Below, one piece after another: positions 50,132 through 58,915 of a stretch of 64,000 nt of DNA. How positions within the stretch are numbered: position 1 is the stretch's first letter; each line of letters starts with the position of its first letter. Position numbers and translations under genes: made by a program. The notes under the pieces are model-generated. The model had not been told where the DNA came from. It did no database searches and worked only from the letters and a program-made list of their open reading frames with translations. This DNA comes from JBBIQH01 sp964475945 (GTDB taxonomy: Archaea > Thermoproteota > Nitrososphaeria > Nitrososphaerales > Nitrosocaldaceae), in the NCBI GenBank assembly GCA_964475945.1, contig CAYYYF010000004.1, positions 1 to 64,000 on the forward strand. Direction: 5' to 3'.

Positions 50132-50231
50132 AGCTATACAAAAATGTATAGCTAAGCTATACAAATCTATATAGTTATATAAATAAAGCTATACAGATTT
50201 GGGTAGCTCAGCTATACATTTTTGTATAGCT
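50132..50231. repeat. Cluster of AGCTATACA motifs with two mirrored 22-bp palindromes
   Basis: Within 100 bp the 9-bp word AGCTATACA occurs six times: forward at 50132, 50155, 50187 and 50210, and reversed (TGTATAGCT) at 50145 and 50223. Copies 1-2 form a 22-bp palindrome with an AAAA centre at 50132-50153, and the last two a 22-bp palindrome with a TTTT centre at 50210-50231, which is the exact reverse complement of the first. The region lies between the divergent four-CBS gene and the ferritin/VIT1 gene. The remainder of the 264-bp gap holds a (TTAA)n(TAAA)n run at about 50248-50280. It looks like a multi-site operator. Confidence 0.85.
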
Positions 50232-50301
50232 ACTTCGTTATCATTCAATTAATTAATTAATTAATAAATAAATAAATAAACCTTAAGGGCTTGATATATC
50301 A

Positions 50302-51186
50302 TTGAATGGGTTAAAGAGTATTGCATTAAATGCTTATATAGATGAGCATAACGATTATCATGTATATAAAGAGTTAGCAGGTTCAAAGGTAACACCAGAG
50401 TATCTAAGACCAAAGTTGGTTAAGATGGCAGAGCAGGAGTATAAGCACTATGAGTTCTGGAGCAGGTTTGTTGATGGATTCAAGCCAAAGAGACCAGCAC
50501 TAAAGATAATCATGCTCAAGCTCCTTGCACTCATAATGGGTATAACATTTGTTATAAAGTTACTTGAGAAGCATGAGGATAAGGTTATAGATAATTACAA
50601 GGGTGCAGCAGTTTACCTTAACGAGAAGGATAAGAGCATATTAGAGGAGATAATAAGGGATGAGGAGGAGCATGAGAATACCTTGCTTGAGAATATAAAT
50701 GAGGGTAGGGTAAGGTACCTTGGCTTCACAGTTCTTGGGTTATCAGATGCGCTTATAGAGATAGCAGGCATACATGCTGGCACGCTAGGTGTATACACAG
50801 ATACCTTTAAGGCAGGGTTAGCAGGATTAATAGCAGGGGTAGCAGCAAGCATAGCAATGGCATCTGCAGCATACAACCAAGCAAAGCAGGGTAAGGATGT
50901 TAAGGCATCCTCTGCAGCAACCTATACTGGTATAGCGTATGTTGTAACAGCATTGCTACTTGCCCTACCATACTTCCTTGTCCATGATGTACTTGAGGCA
51001 TTGATAATATCACTCATCATCTCAGTAGCCATACTTGCATATATTGCATTGTACTCCCATGTGCTATTTAACAGGAGCTTCTTCAGGGAGTTGGGTGAGA
51101 CTACTGCAATAATATTTGGTGCTACCCTAGCACTGTATGTATTTGGTGAGGCTATAAGGATATACTTTAACCTACAACTAGAATAG
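50302..51186 (+). CDS. Ferritin-like domain fused to VIT1/CCC1 iron-manganese transporter (MbfA-like)
   Basis: The 294-residue protein joins two parts. Residues about 1-130 are a ferritin-like four-helix diiron domain, with E-x-x-H pairs in AEQEYKHYEFW and RDEEEHENTLLENI. Residues about 140-294 are a VIT1 membrane domain with GLSDALIEIAGIHAGTLG and about five transmembrane helices. Such fusions (membrane-bound ferritin, MbfA) are known in bacteria to export iron. Start is TTG 50302; the nearby ATG is out of frame. The palindrome cluster upstream suggests metal-dependent control. Confidence 0.88.
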   Translation: MNGLKSIALNAYIDEHNDYHVYKELAGSKVTPEYLRPKLVKMAEQEYKHYEFWSRFVDGFKPKRPALKIIMLKLLALIMGITFVIKLLEKHEDKVIDNYKGAAVYLNEKDKSILEEIIRDEEEHENTLLENINEGRVRYLGFTVLGLSDALIEIAGIHAGTLGVYTDTFKAGLAGLIAGVAASIAMASAAYNQAKQGKDVKASSAATYTGIAYVVTALLLALPYFLVHDVLEALIISLIISVAILAYIALYSHVLFNRSFFRELGETTAIIFGATLALYVFGEAIRIYFNLQLE

Positions 51187-51336
51187 ATGCTGTCAACTCA
51201 CATCTTATTATATGATATAATGTAAAGGAATTGTAGGGCATGGATGATAAGGGAAGGGAAGGAAGGATGAACCATTACATATCTAATAAATAAAATCTTG
51301 TTATGTACTAACATTCTATATATTATGTAGAGGAGT

Positions 51337-51779
51337 ATGAGAGTATTAATTGCTTTACTACTAATAGGTAATGATGATAACAACAGCAAATAGTATTCAC
51401 AAAGCCAGTAGCATACCAAATTATAGATGGTAATAAGGTTAATGTTGATATATCATATAGGATATTAGCAGAGAATAGATATACATTTGATATAGGCTAT
51501 TATGATGATAGATATGAGTTAATTATAGATCCATTGCTGGATTTACTAGCAAGTACTTATTTAGGAGGGAGTGATTGGGATTCTGCAAGAGCAATAGCTG
51601 TAGATAGCAATGGCAAGGTGTTTGTAGCTGGAAAATACTAGCGGTAGTGATTTCCCAATAGTAAATGGATATGATGATATGTATAATGGTTATTTAGTGA
51701 TACATTCATAGCAAAGTTCGGTAACATGGATGGTAATCTATCAGACATAATTAATGAGAATGTAAAGAAGGGTAAGTAG
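51337..51779 (+). pseudogene. Remnant of an SBBP beta-propeller surface protein
   Basis: The translated pieces match the SBBP-repeat family. A short signal-like start (ATG 51337, MRVLIALLLIG, quickly stopped) is followed by KPVAYQIIDGNKVNVDISYR, ELIIDPLLDLLASTYLGGS and DSARAIAVDSNGKVFVAG, then a stop. Removing one A in the run 51632-51635 restores NTSGSDFPIVNGYDD, and a second shift near 51692 restores SDTFIAKFGNMDGNLSD. Full SBBP proteins have many propeller repeats; only one remains here. At least two frameshifts and a large internal loss make it a dead gene. The stretch 51187-51336 before it contains nothing I can identify. Confidence 0.85.
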
Positions 51780-51783
51780 TGTT

Positions 51784-52041
51784 ATGCTACTACTAGAGAA
51801 TATGACAGATTCTAATATAGCAAGGGTAACATTACATGCTGAAGATGGTAATATAATAGCAGTTAGTGCAAAGGACTTTAATAAGAAGAGGATAAGCATG
51901 CAGGAGGTAGAGCTTAACATCAAAGAGGGCAAGAGCAAATCCTTTGGTGATATAATAAAGATAGCAGTGGTGAAGGAAGGCAAGGTTCTATACAAGTTAT
52001 ATGATGCTACAGGGAAGGTTGTAAGGGAATGGTGGATATAA
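51784..52041 (+). CDS. Small hypothetical beta-rich protein
   Basis: An 85-residue protein from ATG 51784 (or 51802, MTDSNIARV) with alternating strands (ARVTLHAEDGNIIAVSAKDF, IIKIAVVKEGKVLYKLYDATGKVVREWW). It starts 4 bp after the end of the SBBP remnant on the same strand. It may be an independent gene or a left-over domain of that protein. No family was recognised. Confidence 0.5.
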   Translation: MLLLENMTDSNIARVTLHAEDGNIIAVSAKDFNKKRISMQEVELNIKEGKSKSFGDIIKIAVVKEGKVLYKLYDATGKVVREWWI

Positions 52042-52189
52042 ATAATTAATATTTTTTCTTTTGTATTAACCATGAGTCACCTTACCCTAATCTTCATACA
52101 TCTTCAACATTCCTATTACCATCGTATTAGGTTGATAGCATCTTAGATTAAATATAAAAGAGATATAATAGTTACATCATTGTTAAGAT

Positions 52190-53545
52190 ATGAAAGTATC
52201 ACTGTATTATAATAATGGTACAATAGTGATAAAGGGTATTGCACATATGCCATATGCAAGGTATGATCCTAGGATAAATGGGTTCAGGGCATTAGCATTG
52301 CATTATCCAAGCATAGTTGAGTATCTCAAGGCAAGCAGGGTAGATTATGATGACCATGTACTGGATCTGATCCTGATGAAGGGGTTAAGGAGTAGCATAG
52401 TGCTCAGGGATTACCAGCAGGAGGCATTGAGTAAGTGGATAGAAGCAGGTATGAGGGGATGCATAGTATTACCTACAGGCTCTGGTAAGACTCTGGTAGG
52501 TATAAAGGCTATAGAGCATATTAACCTTGCATCTATTGTAGTTGTTCCAACACTTGAACTGCTTGATCAGTGGGTTAAGGCGTTGGCAGATGCATTCTCC
52601 TTGAGAGAGGATGATATAGGCAGGATAGGCGGAGGGTACGATTACCTTCAAGCACTAACAGTAATAACATACGACTCTGCCTATCTAAGGGCTAATACTA
52701 TAGGCAATAGGTTTGCTTTAATAATATTTGATGAGGTACACCATCTACCGGCAGAAGGGTATAGGAGTATAGCAGAGCAGTTTGCATCCCCTTACAGGCT
52801 AGGGTTAACAGCAACCATAGAGAGGGAAGATAACCTGCATACATATCTACCATTGCTTATAGGAGGGGTAGTCTATAGGGCAGAGGTTAAGGAGTTGGTT
52901 AAGCAGGAGTATCTAGCACCATACAGGATAGAGAGGAGGTATATTAAACTTGATGGGGATGAGAAGGAAGAGTATGAGAGGAATTACTCAATATATATCA
53001 ATGCGTTAAGGGAGCTTGGGCTAGCATACGGTATAAATGGATTTAAGAAGCTGATAATGCTCTCAGCAAAGAATAAACTTGCTAGAGAGGCCTTACTTGC
53101 TAGGAATAGGGCATTAGAGATAGCATTCAACAGCAGAGCAAAGTTAGATGAGTTAAGGGAGATACTTGCGGAGTATAAGGGCAAGATAATAATATTCACT
53201 CAACACAACAACCTTGTATATACCATAGCAAAGGAGTTCCTTATACCATTAATAACACATAAGACAAGCATGGAGGAGAGGAGGGATATACTCCAAGGCT
53301 TTAAGGAAGGAAGGTATAAGGCAATAGTAACATCAAAGGTGCTTGATGAGGGTGTGGATGTGCCAGATGCTGATATAGGGGTTATAGTGAGTGGGACAGG
53401 AAGTAGTAGGGAGTTCATACAGAGGCTAGGTAGACTGCTTAGGGCAAAGGAGGGTAAGAAGGCACTGCTTATAGAGATAGTATCAAGGGATACTGTGGAG
53501 GTGCATACAAGTAGGAAGAGGAAGAGGAAGAGTGGCATTATATGA
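52190..53545 (+). CDS. xpb: XPB/Rad25-type DNA helicase
   Basis: The 451-residue helicase has a short damage-recognition N-terminus, then LRDYQQEALSKWIEAG, motif I PTGSGKT, DEVH box IFDEVHHLPAEGY, GLTATIERED with the RED motif that is diagnostic of XPB, and the C-terminal half IIFTQHNNLVYTIA - TSKVLDEGVDVPDADIGVIV - QRLGRLLR. XPB opens DNA in repair. Its partner nuclease Bax1 starts 39 bp downstream. The tail ends KRKRKRKSG. Confidence 0.93.
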   Translation: MKVSLYYNNGTIVIKGIAHMPYARYDPRINGFRALALHYPSIVEYLKASRVDYDDHVLDLILMKGLRSSIVLRDYQQEALSKWIEAGMRGCIVLPTGSGKTLVGIKAIEHINLASIVVVPTLELLDQWVKALADAFSLREDDIGRIGGGYDYLQALTVITYDSAYLRANTIGNRFALIIFDEVHHLPAEGYRSIAEQFASPYRLGLTATIEREDNLHTYLPLLIGGVVYRAEVKELVKQEYLAPYRIERRYIKLDGDEKEEYERNYSIYINALRELGLAYGINGFKKLIMLSAKNKLAREALLARNRALEIAFNSRAKLDELREILAEYKGKIIIFTQHNNLVYTIAKEFLIPLITHKTSMEERRDILQGFKEGRYKAIVTSKVLDEGVDVPDADIGVIVSGTGSSREFIQRLGRLLRAKEGKKALLIEIVSRDTVEVHTSRKRKRKSGII

Positions 53546-53584
53546 ATATAAAAATTTTGGTTGATATAGATAGATAGATATATT

Positions 53585-55165
53585 ATGCTACCATCATCAC
53601 TCTTAAGGGCTAGGGTAAGGAAAGGTAAGATCTATCCTATCTTTGCAGATAGTAGTGATGCTGAACTTGCTTCACTGCTTATAGAGAAGTTCAAGTATGC
53701 AGTAGAGCATAGGCATACAAGAGGCTTGCTTGCAGATAGTGTTAAGGAGTTAGAGTACTACTATGATTACAGGCTTGTAAGAGGATTATATACATTACTT
53801 GAGAGGTTGAGTATATTCAAGAGCAAGGCAGATGAGTATTGCATAGATCCTAGACTGCTAAGGAGGAAGGTATTTGAGGAATCTAGCAGAAGGGGCTTTG
53901 CTTTAACAGAGTATGAGAGGAGCATGATATTAAGTGATGTAGCAGAGGCATTCAAGGTAAACCCTAAGATGCTAGAGGATCTGCTAATGAGCGATATAGA
54001 TGATAACATGATCATAGTTGAGTTAAAGCCTGTAAGCATAGATAGACTTATAGCATTATACAACCTATCTATTCTACAGAGTCTACTATTCAGGTGCATA
54101 AGCCTTGAGTGCAAGGTATCCACTGGTGCAGAGTGGAAGCATATACTAAGGGATGTTAAGAGGCTAGGCCTAATATATACTCTAGAGTATAATGATGGGA
54201 TAAGATGTATAATAGATGGTCCACTGAGCCTATTTAAGATGACAGAGAAGTATGGCACATCCATCGCAAGGCTTGTACCAAAGATAGTTAGTGCACAGGA
54301 ATGGTATATAAAGGCATGGATAGTTGGTAGCAGTAAGGCAAAGACATACGAGTTTAACCTATCAAGTAAGGATGGTATAATGCTTGATAAGGGTTATGCG
54401 GATGAGTTATATGATAGTAGCATAGAGGAGAGGTTTGCTAATACCTTCATGAATCATAATACAGGATGGAGGCTTGTAAGGGAGCCAGAGCCTATAGTGG
54501 TTAGTGATAAGGCATTCATACCAGACTTTGCGTTTGAGAAGGGTAATATAAGGGTATACCTTGAGATAGTAGGCTTCTGGACAAAGGAGTATATTGAGAG
54601 GAAGCTATGGAAGATAAGGCAGTTGAAGGTTGAGAGGAGTGATATAGATATAATAATTGCTGTAGATAAAGAGTTGGAGTGCTCAAAGCATAGCACCCTA
54701 CAATCAATGAATGTTATACTGTATGATGGTAAGCAGGGAGTGCCTGTAATACCCATACTTAACTACTTGAGGAGTATAGAGGATAGGCTTATGCATGCAA
54801 GTGATGATGCGATAGATGAGGTTATTAAGATGATCAGACTATCATTACCTATAATAGATGTTAGTGTTATAGCATCCAAGTACAATCTTAAGCCAGATCT
54901 ACTACTCTCAAGGCTTAATGCTAATGCTTATGCAGATAGATATGCTAGGGTTGGTAGATACCTTATCTCAAGTAAGCTGCTGGATAGCATAAGTGATTCT
55001 CTCCAAGCTGTTGGTAGCAAGAGGTTCTTGGATATATGCTCACTGCTAAAGGAGTATGGTATACCAGAGGAGTGTTATGTAGAGGTTCTTAACCTGCTAG
55101 GCTATGATGTTGTATGGAGTAGCATTGATATGAGCAGTGCAGTTGTAGTTAGGAGGGTAGGGTAA
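53585..55165 (+). CDS. bax1: Bax1 nuclease, partner of XPB (DUF790)
   Basis: The 526-residue protein matches Bax1/DUF790: MLPSSLLRARVRKGKIYPIF, RRKVFEESSRRG, RLGLIYTLEYNDGIRCIIDGPLSLFKMTEKYGTS (in pieces), and the PD-(D/E)XK-type core FIPDFAFEKGNIRVYLEIVGFWTKEYIERK. In other archaea Bax1 binds XPB and cuts near the unwound bubble, working as the excision nuclease module. Directly following xpb supports this. The last bases overlap the first copy of the promoter-like repeat 55162-55192. Confidence 0.92.
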   Translation: MLPSSLLRARVRKGKIYPIFADSSDAELASLLIEKFKYAVEHRHTRGLLADSVKELEYYYDYRLVRGLYTLLERLSIFKSKADEYCIDPRLLRRKVFEESSRRGFALTEYERSMILSDVAEAFKVNPKMLEDLLMSDIDDNMIIVELKPVSIDRLIALYNLSILQSLLFRCISLECKVSTGAEWKHILRDVKRLGLIYTLEYNDGIRCIIDGPLSLFKMTEKYGTSIARLVPKIVSAQEWYIKAWIVGSSKAKTYEFNLSSKDGIMLDKGYADELYDSSIEERFANTFMNHNTGWRLVREPEPIVVSDKAFIPDFAFEKGNIRVYLEIVGFWTKEYIERKLWKIRQLKVERSDIDIIIAVDKELECSKHSTLQSMNVILYDGKQGVPVIPILNYLRSIEDRLMHASDDAIDEVIKMIRLSLPIIDVSVIASKYNLKPDLLLSRLNANAYADRYARVGRYLISSKLLDSISDSLQAVGSKRFLDICSLLKEYGIPEECYVEVLNLLGYDVVWSSIDMSSAVVVRRVG

Positions 55166-55258
55166 TCATTATTTATATACTTGTATTAATACTGGGCAAT
55201 GTTTCGTTGGCGTTGGTAGGCAATACAGTAATCATTATTTATATACTTGTATTAATAC
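55162..55258 (+). repeat. 31-bp direct repeat carrying a TATA-like element, 66-bp period
   Basis: The 31-bp sequence at 55162-55192 is repeated without change at 55228-55258. It contains ATTTATATAC, a good TATA box, and 35 bp of unrelated, GC-richer sequence lies between. The first copy overlaps the stop of bax1 (55165) and the second lies 9 bp before the phosphohexomutase ATG. A tandem duplication of the promoter segment is the simplest explanation. Confidence 0.85.
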
Positions 55259-55266
55259 CCATTCTT

Positions 55267-56628
55267 ATGGGCAGGTTATTTGGTACCAATGGTGTTAGAG
55301 GAGTATTCAACAAGGATCTAACACTAGATCTTGCATTAAAACTATCATATGCATTAGGGGCATACTTTAATGAAGGTAAGATACTCCTAGGCTATGATGG
55401 TAGATACTCAAGCCCATTACTAGCAGATGTTGTAACAGCAGGGTTGAATGCAATGGGGCTAGATGTATACAATGCTGGCTTGATACCTACACCATGCCTT
55501 CAGTACTGCATAAAGAGGTTAGCATACGATGGAGGGGTTATGATAACTGCATCACATAACCCACCTGAGTATAATGGTATAAAGGTTATGGCAAGTGATG
55601 GGGTTGAGATAGCAAGGGAAGAAGAAAGCAAGGTTGAGGAGATATTCTTTGCTGAGAGATTCAGGTTGAGTGATAGGTTAGGTAATGAGCATGCTTTAGA
55701 TGATGCTGTTGATGTATACATAAAGGGTATACTATCCTTGGTAGATGTTGATGCTATAAAGAGCAAGGGCTTCAAGGTTGTTGTTGATCTAGGTAATGGC
55801 GCCCAAGCGGTTGCTGTCCCAAGGCTACTAAATGCTCTAGGCTGTAAGGTTATTACTTTAAATGAGAGGATAGATGGTTCATTCCCTGGGAGAGGCTCAG
55901 AACCTACAGTAGATAACCTTCATGAACTTGCAGCAAAGGTTGTTAAGAGTAATGCTGATCTAGGGGTAGCATACGATGGTGATGGTGATAGAAGCATATT
56001 CTGTGATGAGCATGGCAATGTATACACTGGGGATAGGAGTGGTGCAATACTCATAGATCATATACTCAAGCATAGTAGAAGTGTTAATGCAAAGATAGTA
56101 ACACCAGTAAACTCATCAATGCTTGTAGATATCGTAGCAAGGAGGTATGGTGCACAGGTGATAAGGATAAAGGTAGGCAGTGTAGAGGTATCAAGGGAGA
56201 TGCTTAGATCAGGTGCACTGCTAGGGCTTGAGGAGAATGGTGGGTTCATGTATGCAAGGCATATAGCAGTAAGGGATGGTGCCATGAGCACAGCACTCAT
56301 GCTTGAGGCATTAGCATTAAGCAACAACAGGTTATCTGATCTGAATAAGATGTATAGGAGGTTTTACCAGTATAAGACAAAGTTCCAATGCTCAGGTGCT
56401 AAGGCACTTAAGGTTATAGAGGCGTTAAGGGATAGTAAGGATGCTAGAAGGGTAGAGAGTATAGATGGTATTAAGGTATGGGTGGATGATGAGGCATGGG
56501 TTATGGTTAGGCAGAGTGGCACAGAGCCTATAATACGTTTATATGCAGAGGCTAGTGATGAGGCTAGGCTTAAGGATATAGTAAGGGTATACACTGAGAA
56601 TGTAAAGGGCATATTAAATACAGACTAA
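55267..56628 (+). CDS. Phosphoglucosamine/phosphomannomutase family protein
   Basis: The 453-residue protein starts GRLFGTNGVRGVFNKDLTLDLALKL, has the phosphoserine loop ITASHNPPEYNGIKVM, the metal loop AYDGDGDRSIFCDE, the sugar-binding EENGGFMY and the phosphate-binding RQSGTEPIIRLYAEA. It interconverts hexose or hexosamine 1- and 6-phosphates, for glycoprotein and for mannosylglycerate precursors. Which sugar is used cannot be read. ATG 55267 was chosen; the frame is open upstream into the duplicated promoter. Confidence 0.93.
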   Translation: MGRLFGTNGVRGVFNKDLTLDLALKLSYALGAYFNEGKILLGYDGRYSSPLLADVVTAGLNAMGLDVYNAGLIPTPCLQYCIKRLAYDGGVMITASHNPPEYNGIKVMASDGVEIAREEESKVEEIFFAERFRLSDRLGNEHALDDAVDVYIKGILSLVDVDAIKSKGFKVVVDLGNGAQAVAVPRLLNALGCKVITLNERIDGSFPGRGSEPTVDNLHELAAKVVKSNADLGVAYDGDGDRSIFCDEHGNVYTGDRSGAILIDHILKHSRSVNAKIVTPVNSSMLVDIVARRYGAQVIRIKVGSVEVSREMLRSGALLGLEENGGFMYARHIAVRDGAMSTALMLEALALSNNRLSDLNKMYRRFYQYKTKFQCSGAKALKVIEALRDSKDARRVESIDGIKVWVDDEAWVMVRQSGTEPIIRLYAEASDEARLKDIVRVYTENVKGILNTD

Positions 56629-56698
56629 ATTATTACTGCGTGTAATAAATAAAGAAGAAATAAAAAGGATTAATTAATGCTTGTATTGCTTGTAATGC

Positions 56699-56992
56699 TT
56701 ACCCCTCGTCCCAGCCCTTTGTGAACCTACCGAACTTGTGTAATGGTACTGGCTGACCTGGAGTGTACTCCAATGGTCTCATCCAGAATATTGCTGTGGT
56801 TGGGCATACTGCAATGCATGCACCATCAGAGATACATCTCTCTGGGTAGTGTACGAATGCCTTGCCCCTCTTCCAGCCCTCTACTGGCTTTACCCTTAGC
56901 ACATCTGGTCCTAGTGCAGTGCATATCTCTACGCATAATGCACAGCCTATGCATGTCTGCTCATCTATATCTGGTAGTATTGCTACTGGCAT
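56699..56992 (-). CDS. Ferredoxin with two Fe-S cluster motifs
   Basis: The 97-residue protein has CIGCALCVEICTALGP (C-x2-C-x2-C-x3-C) and, after a Trp/Lys-rich insert, CISDGACIAVCPTTAIFW (C-x5-C-x3-C-P, with Asp where a further Cys would be). This mirrors the zinc ferredoxin at 4380 but in reverse order and without its His-rich N-terminus. It is a soluble electron carrier with a 4Fe-4S and probably a 3Fe-4S or a second 4Fe-4S cluster. C-terminal 25 residues are aromatic-rich. Confidence 0.88.
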   Translation of the reverse strand: MPVAILPDIDEQTCIGCALCVEICTALGPDVLRVKPVEGWKRGKAFVHYPERCISDGACIAVCPTTAIFWMRPLEYTPGQPVPLHKFGRFTKGWDEG

Positions 56993-57020
56993 ATCCGCTC
57001 AAGGTAAGTATAACGTTAAA

Positions 57021-57056
57021 ATATTTAAACTCTTTGCGGTTTTAAAACGCCGTTTT
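57021..57056 (-). promoter_or_regulatory. Ferredoxin promoter with inverted repeats
   Basis: On the minus strand TTTAAATA (about 57021-57028) is a TATA box about 30 bp before the ferredoxin start. Upstream of it AAAACG-C-CGTTTT (57044-57056) is an inverted repeat, partly overlapped by GTTTTAAAAC (57039-57048). The CG-containing words stand out in this AT-rich region and may be a regulator site. Confidence 0.4.
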
Positions 57057-57090
57057 ATGAATATTTAAAAAAATAATCAAGAATTAGATC

Positions 57091-57315
57091 TTACTTGCTA
57101 ACTCTAACTACATCTATCTCTCCGTTCTTTATCCAACTTAAGAGTTCCTCAGCAGAAGGCTTTGCGTTATGATTACCCTGTAGATGTAGTGCTACCATTG
57201 CATAGTTCACTTGGTTCAGTAATGGCTTGTACTTTGTCCAATCATCGTTGCCCTTTGCCTTGTTGCGTATATCCTGTGGTATACTATTCCACCAATCCAT
57301 GAACTTCCTAGCCAT
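57091..57315 (-). CDS. Small hypothetical protein
   Basis: A 74-residue soluble protein, MARKFMDWWNSIPQDIRNKA at the start, helical, with Trp-rich turns and a final strand EIDVVRVSK. It has no cysteine or membrane segment. It lies upstream of the ferredoxin gene on the same strand but with an own intergenic region. Probably a lineage-specific conserved protein; function unknown. Confidence 0.62.
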   Translation of the reverse strand: MARKFMDWWNSIPQDIRNKAKGNDDWTKYKPLLNQVNYAMVALHLQGNHNAKPSAEELLSWIKNGEIDVVRVSK

Positions 57316-57425
57316 TGCTAATCAGTATAGCAATGGAGTATATTAAATTTTTGATACTTATTATAGTATAGATGATATGAGAGCATGATAAGGTATTAAA
57401 GTAACTCTATGCTAGAGTTTTTAGT

Positions 57426-58679
57426 TTGAGGGTGACAGTGCTAGGCTCTGCAAGGGAGGTTGGTAGATCAGCATTCTTAGTAGATACTGGTAAGAGTAAG
57501 ATACTGCTAGACTATGGTGTTATGTTCAAGAAGGAACCGTTATTCCCTATGCATGTTAAACCAAAGGATGTAGATGGTGTAGTGCTTACCCATGCACACC
57601 TAGACCACTCTGGATGCATACCATACCTATTCCTTCACTCTAACATACCAGTGTATGCAACAGAGCCTACGATAGAGTTATCCAAGATACTCCTGCTTGA
57701 TATGATAAAGGTCTCAGGCTTCTACTTACCATTTGAGTACATAGAGGTTATGTCCATGATCAATGCTAGCAATGCGGTAAGGTATAGGGAGGAGGTAGAG
57801 ATAGATGGTGCAAAGGTTACACTCCATAACGCTGGGCATATAATAGGTAGTGCAAGTATAGTTGTTGAGTATGATGGTAGGAGGATATTCTACACAGGTG
57901 ATATAAACGCAAGGGGTTCCATGCTACTTGATAGTGCTGAGATAGTTAAGGATGTTGACCTTGTTATAACAGAGAGCACTTATGCATTAGAGGATCATCA
58001 GCCTAGGGAGGAGGCGGAGCATATGCTAGTAGAGTTTGCTAACGAGGTTATGGATAGGCATGGCATACTCTTCATACCAGCATTCTCTGTTGAGAGGGCA
58101 CAGGAGATAGCATGTGTATTAAAGGCATACAACTTTAAGCATAAGGTTGCTATAGATGGGATGGCGTTGAAGGCAAATGAGATAATGCTCAAGCATAGAG
58201 AGTTCCTAAGGGATCCAGAGTTCTTCTCAAGTGTAATGAGATGGGTTAAATGGATTAATGGGTGGAGTGAGAGGAAGAGGCTTGTAGATGAGCCATGTGT
58301 AATAATATCCCCAGCAGGTATGCTTGTAGGAGGTAATGCATTATTCTACATGCAGAGGATAATAGATGATCCTAGGAATGGTATAGCAATAGTCTCATAC
58401 CAAGGAGAAGGTACACCTGGGAGGTTGCTGCTGGAGAAGGGTATAGCACTTATAGATGGTGAGGCTAGGAGTGTTAAGGCTGAGGTTAAGAGGTTTGATT
58501 TCTCAGGGCATAGCGGTAGGAAGGAGTTATTCGATATGATAGGCTCCTTTAATAGCAGTGCAAAGGTTATTACAGTGCATGGTGATAATGATGCATGCAC
58601 AAGGTTCGCTGAGGAGATAAGCAAGAGATTAGGCTTATATGCCTATGCACCATCTGCTGGGGAGCATATACAGGTATGA
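57426..58679 (+). CDS. Beta-CASP metallo-beta-lactamase ribonuclease (aCPSF2-like)
   Basis: The 417-residue protein has the metal motifs TVLGSAREVGRSAFLVD, LTHAHLDHSGCIPYLF (HxHxDH), HNAGHIIGSASIVVEYDG, YTGDINARGS, and the beta-CASP motifs A-C (FIPAFSVERAQEIACVL, ISPAGMLVGG, FDFSGHSGRKEL, TVHGDNDAC). These enzymes cut or degrade RNA. There is no KH domain, so it is like aCPSF2 rather than aCPSF1. The start is TTG 57426 (GTG 57432 possible). Confidence 0.9.
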   Translation: MRVTVLGSAREVGRSAFLVDTGKSKILLDYGVMFKKEPLFPMHVKPKDVDGVVLTHAHLDHSGCIPYLFLHSNIPVYATEPTIELSKILLLDMIKVSGFYLPFEYIEVMSMINASNAVRYREEVEIDGAKVTLHNAGHIIGSASIVVEYDGRRIFYTGDINARGSMLLDSAEIVKDVDLVITESTYALEDHQPREEAEHMLVEFANEVMDRHGILFIPAFSVERAQEIACVLKAYNFKHKVAIDGMALKANEIMLKHREFLRDPEFFSSVMRWVKWINGWSERKRLVDEPCVIISPAGMLVGGNALFYMQRIIDDPRNGIAIVSYQGEGTPGRLLLEKGIALIDGEARSVKAEVKRFDFSGHSGRKELFDMIGSFNSSAKVITVHGDNDACTRFAEEISKRLGLYAYAPSAGEHIQV

Positions 58680-58717
58680 TACTAAAATAAAATTATATGA
58701 TTATGTGAATAAAGACG

Positions 58718-58912
58718 CTATAACTCTACCTTCTCAACATCTATCTGCCTTAGCAGTGTATCTGCCTCGCTAGCATTGGTAACGTATGTGTAAAGGTATC
58801 TGCTCCTCCTTATCTTTATCTTAACCTTATCCCCTCTCCTTACAACTCTACACTGCTCAGCACCCTTTGCTAGCCTTAGCAGTTCATCCTTGCTGAATAA
58901 CTGCTTAGGCAT
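58718..58912 (-). CDS. rpl38e: Ribosomal protein eL38
   Basis: The 64-residue protein is eL38: MPKQLFSKDELLRLAKGAEQ, then RRGDKVKIKIRRSRYLYTYV and the final TLLRQIDVEKVEL. eL38 occurs in eukaryotes and only in part of the Archaea (such as Crenarchaeota and Thaumarchaeota), so it supports the taxonomic placement. It begins 3 bp after the stop of the upstream gene, with which it probably forms an operon. Confidence 0.92.
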   Translation of the reverse strand: MPKQLFSKDELLRLAKGAEQCRVVRRGDKVKIKIRRSRYLYTYVTNASEADTLLRQIDVEKVEL

Positions 58913-58915
58913 ACT

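Noticed and set aside
50132..50231. Insertion-sequence ends or a MITE
   Set aside because: No target duplication, no transposase, and six half-site copies rather than two ends; operator array preferred.
50248..50280. CRISPR-like or iteron array made of TTAA/TAAA units
   Set aside because: Simple tetranucleotide run without spacers; no cas genes in the window.
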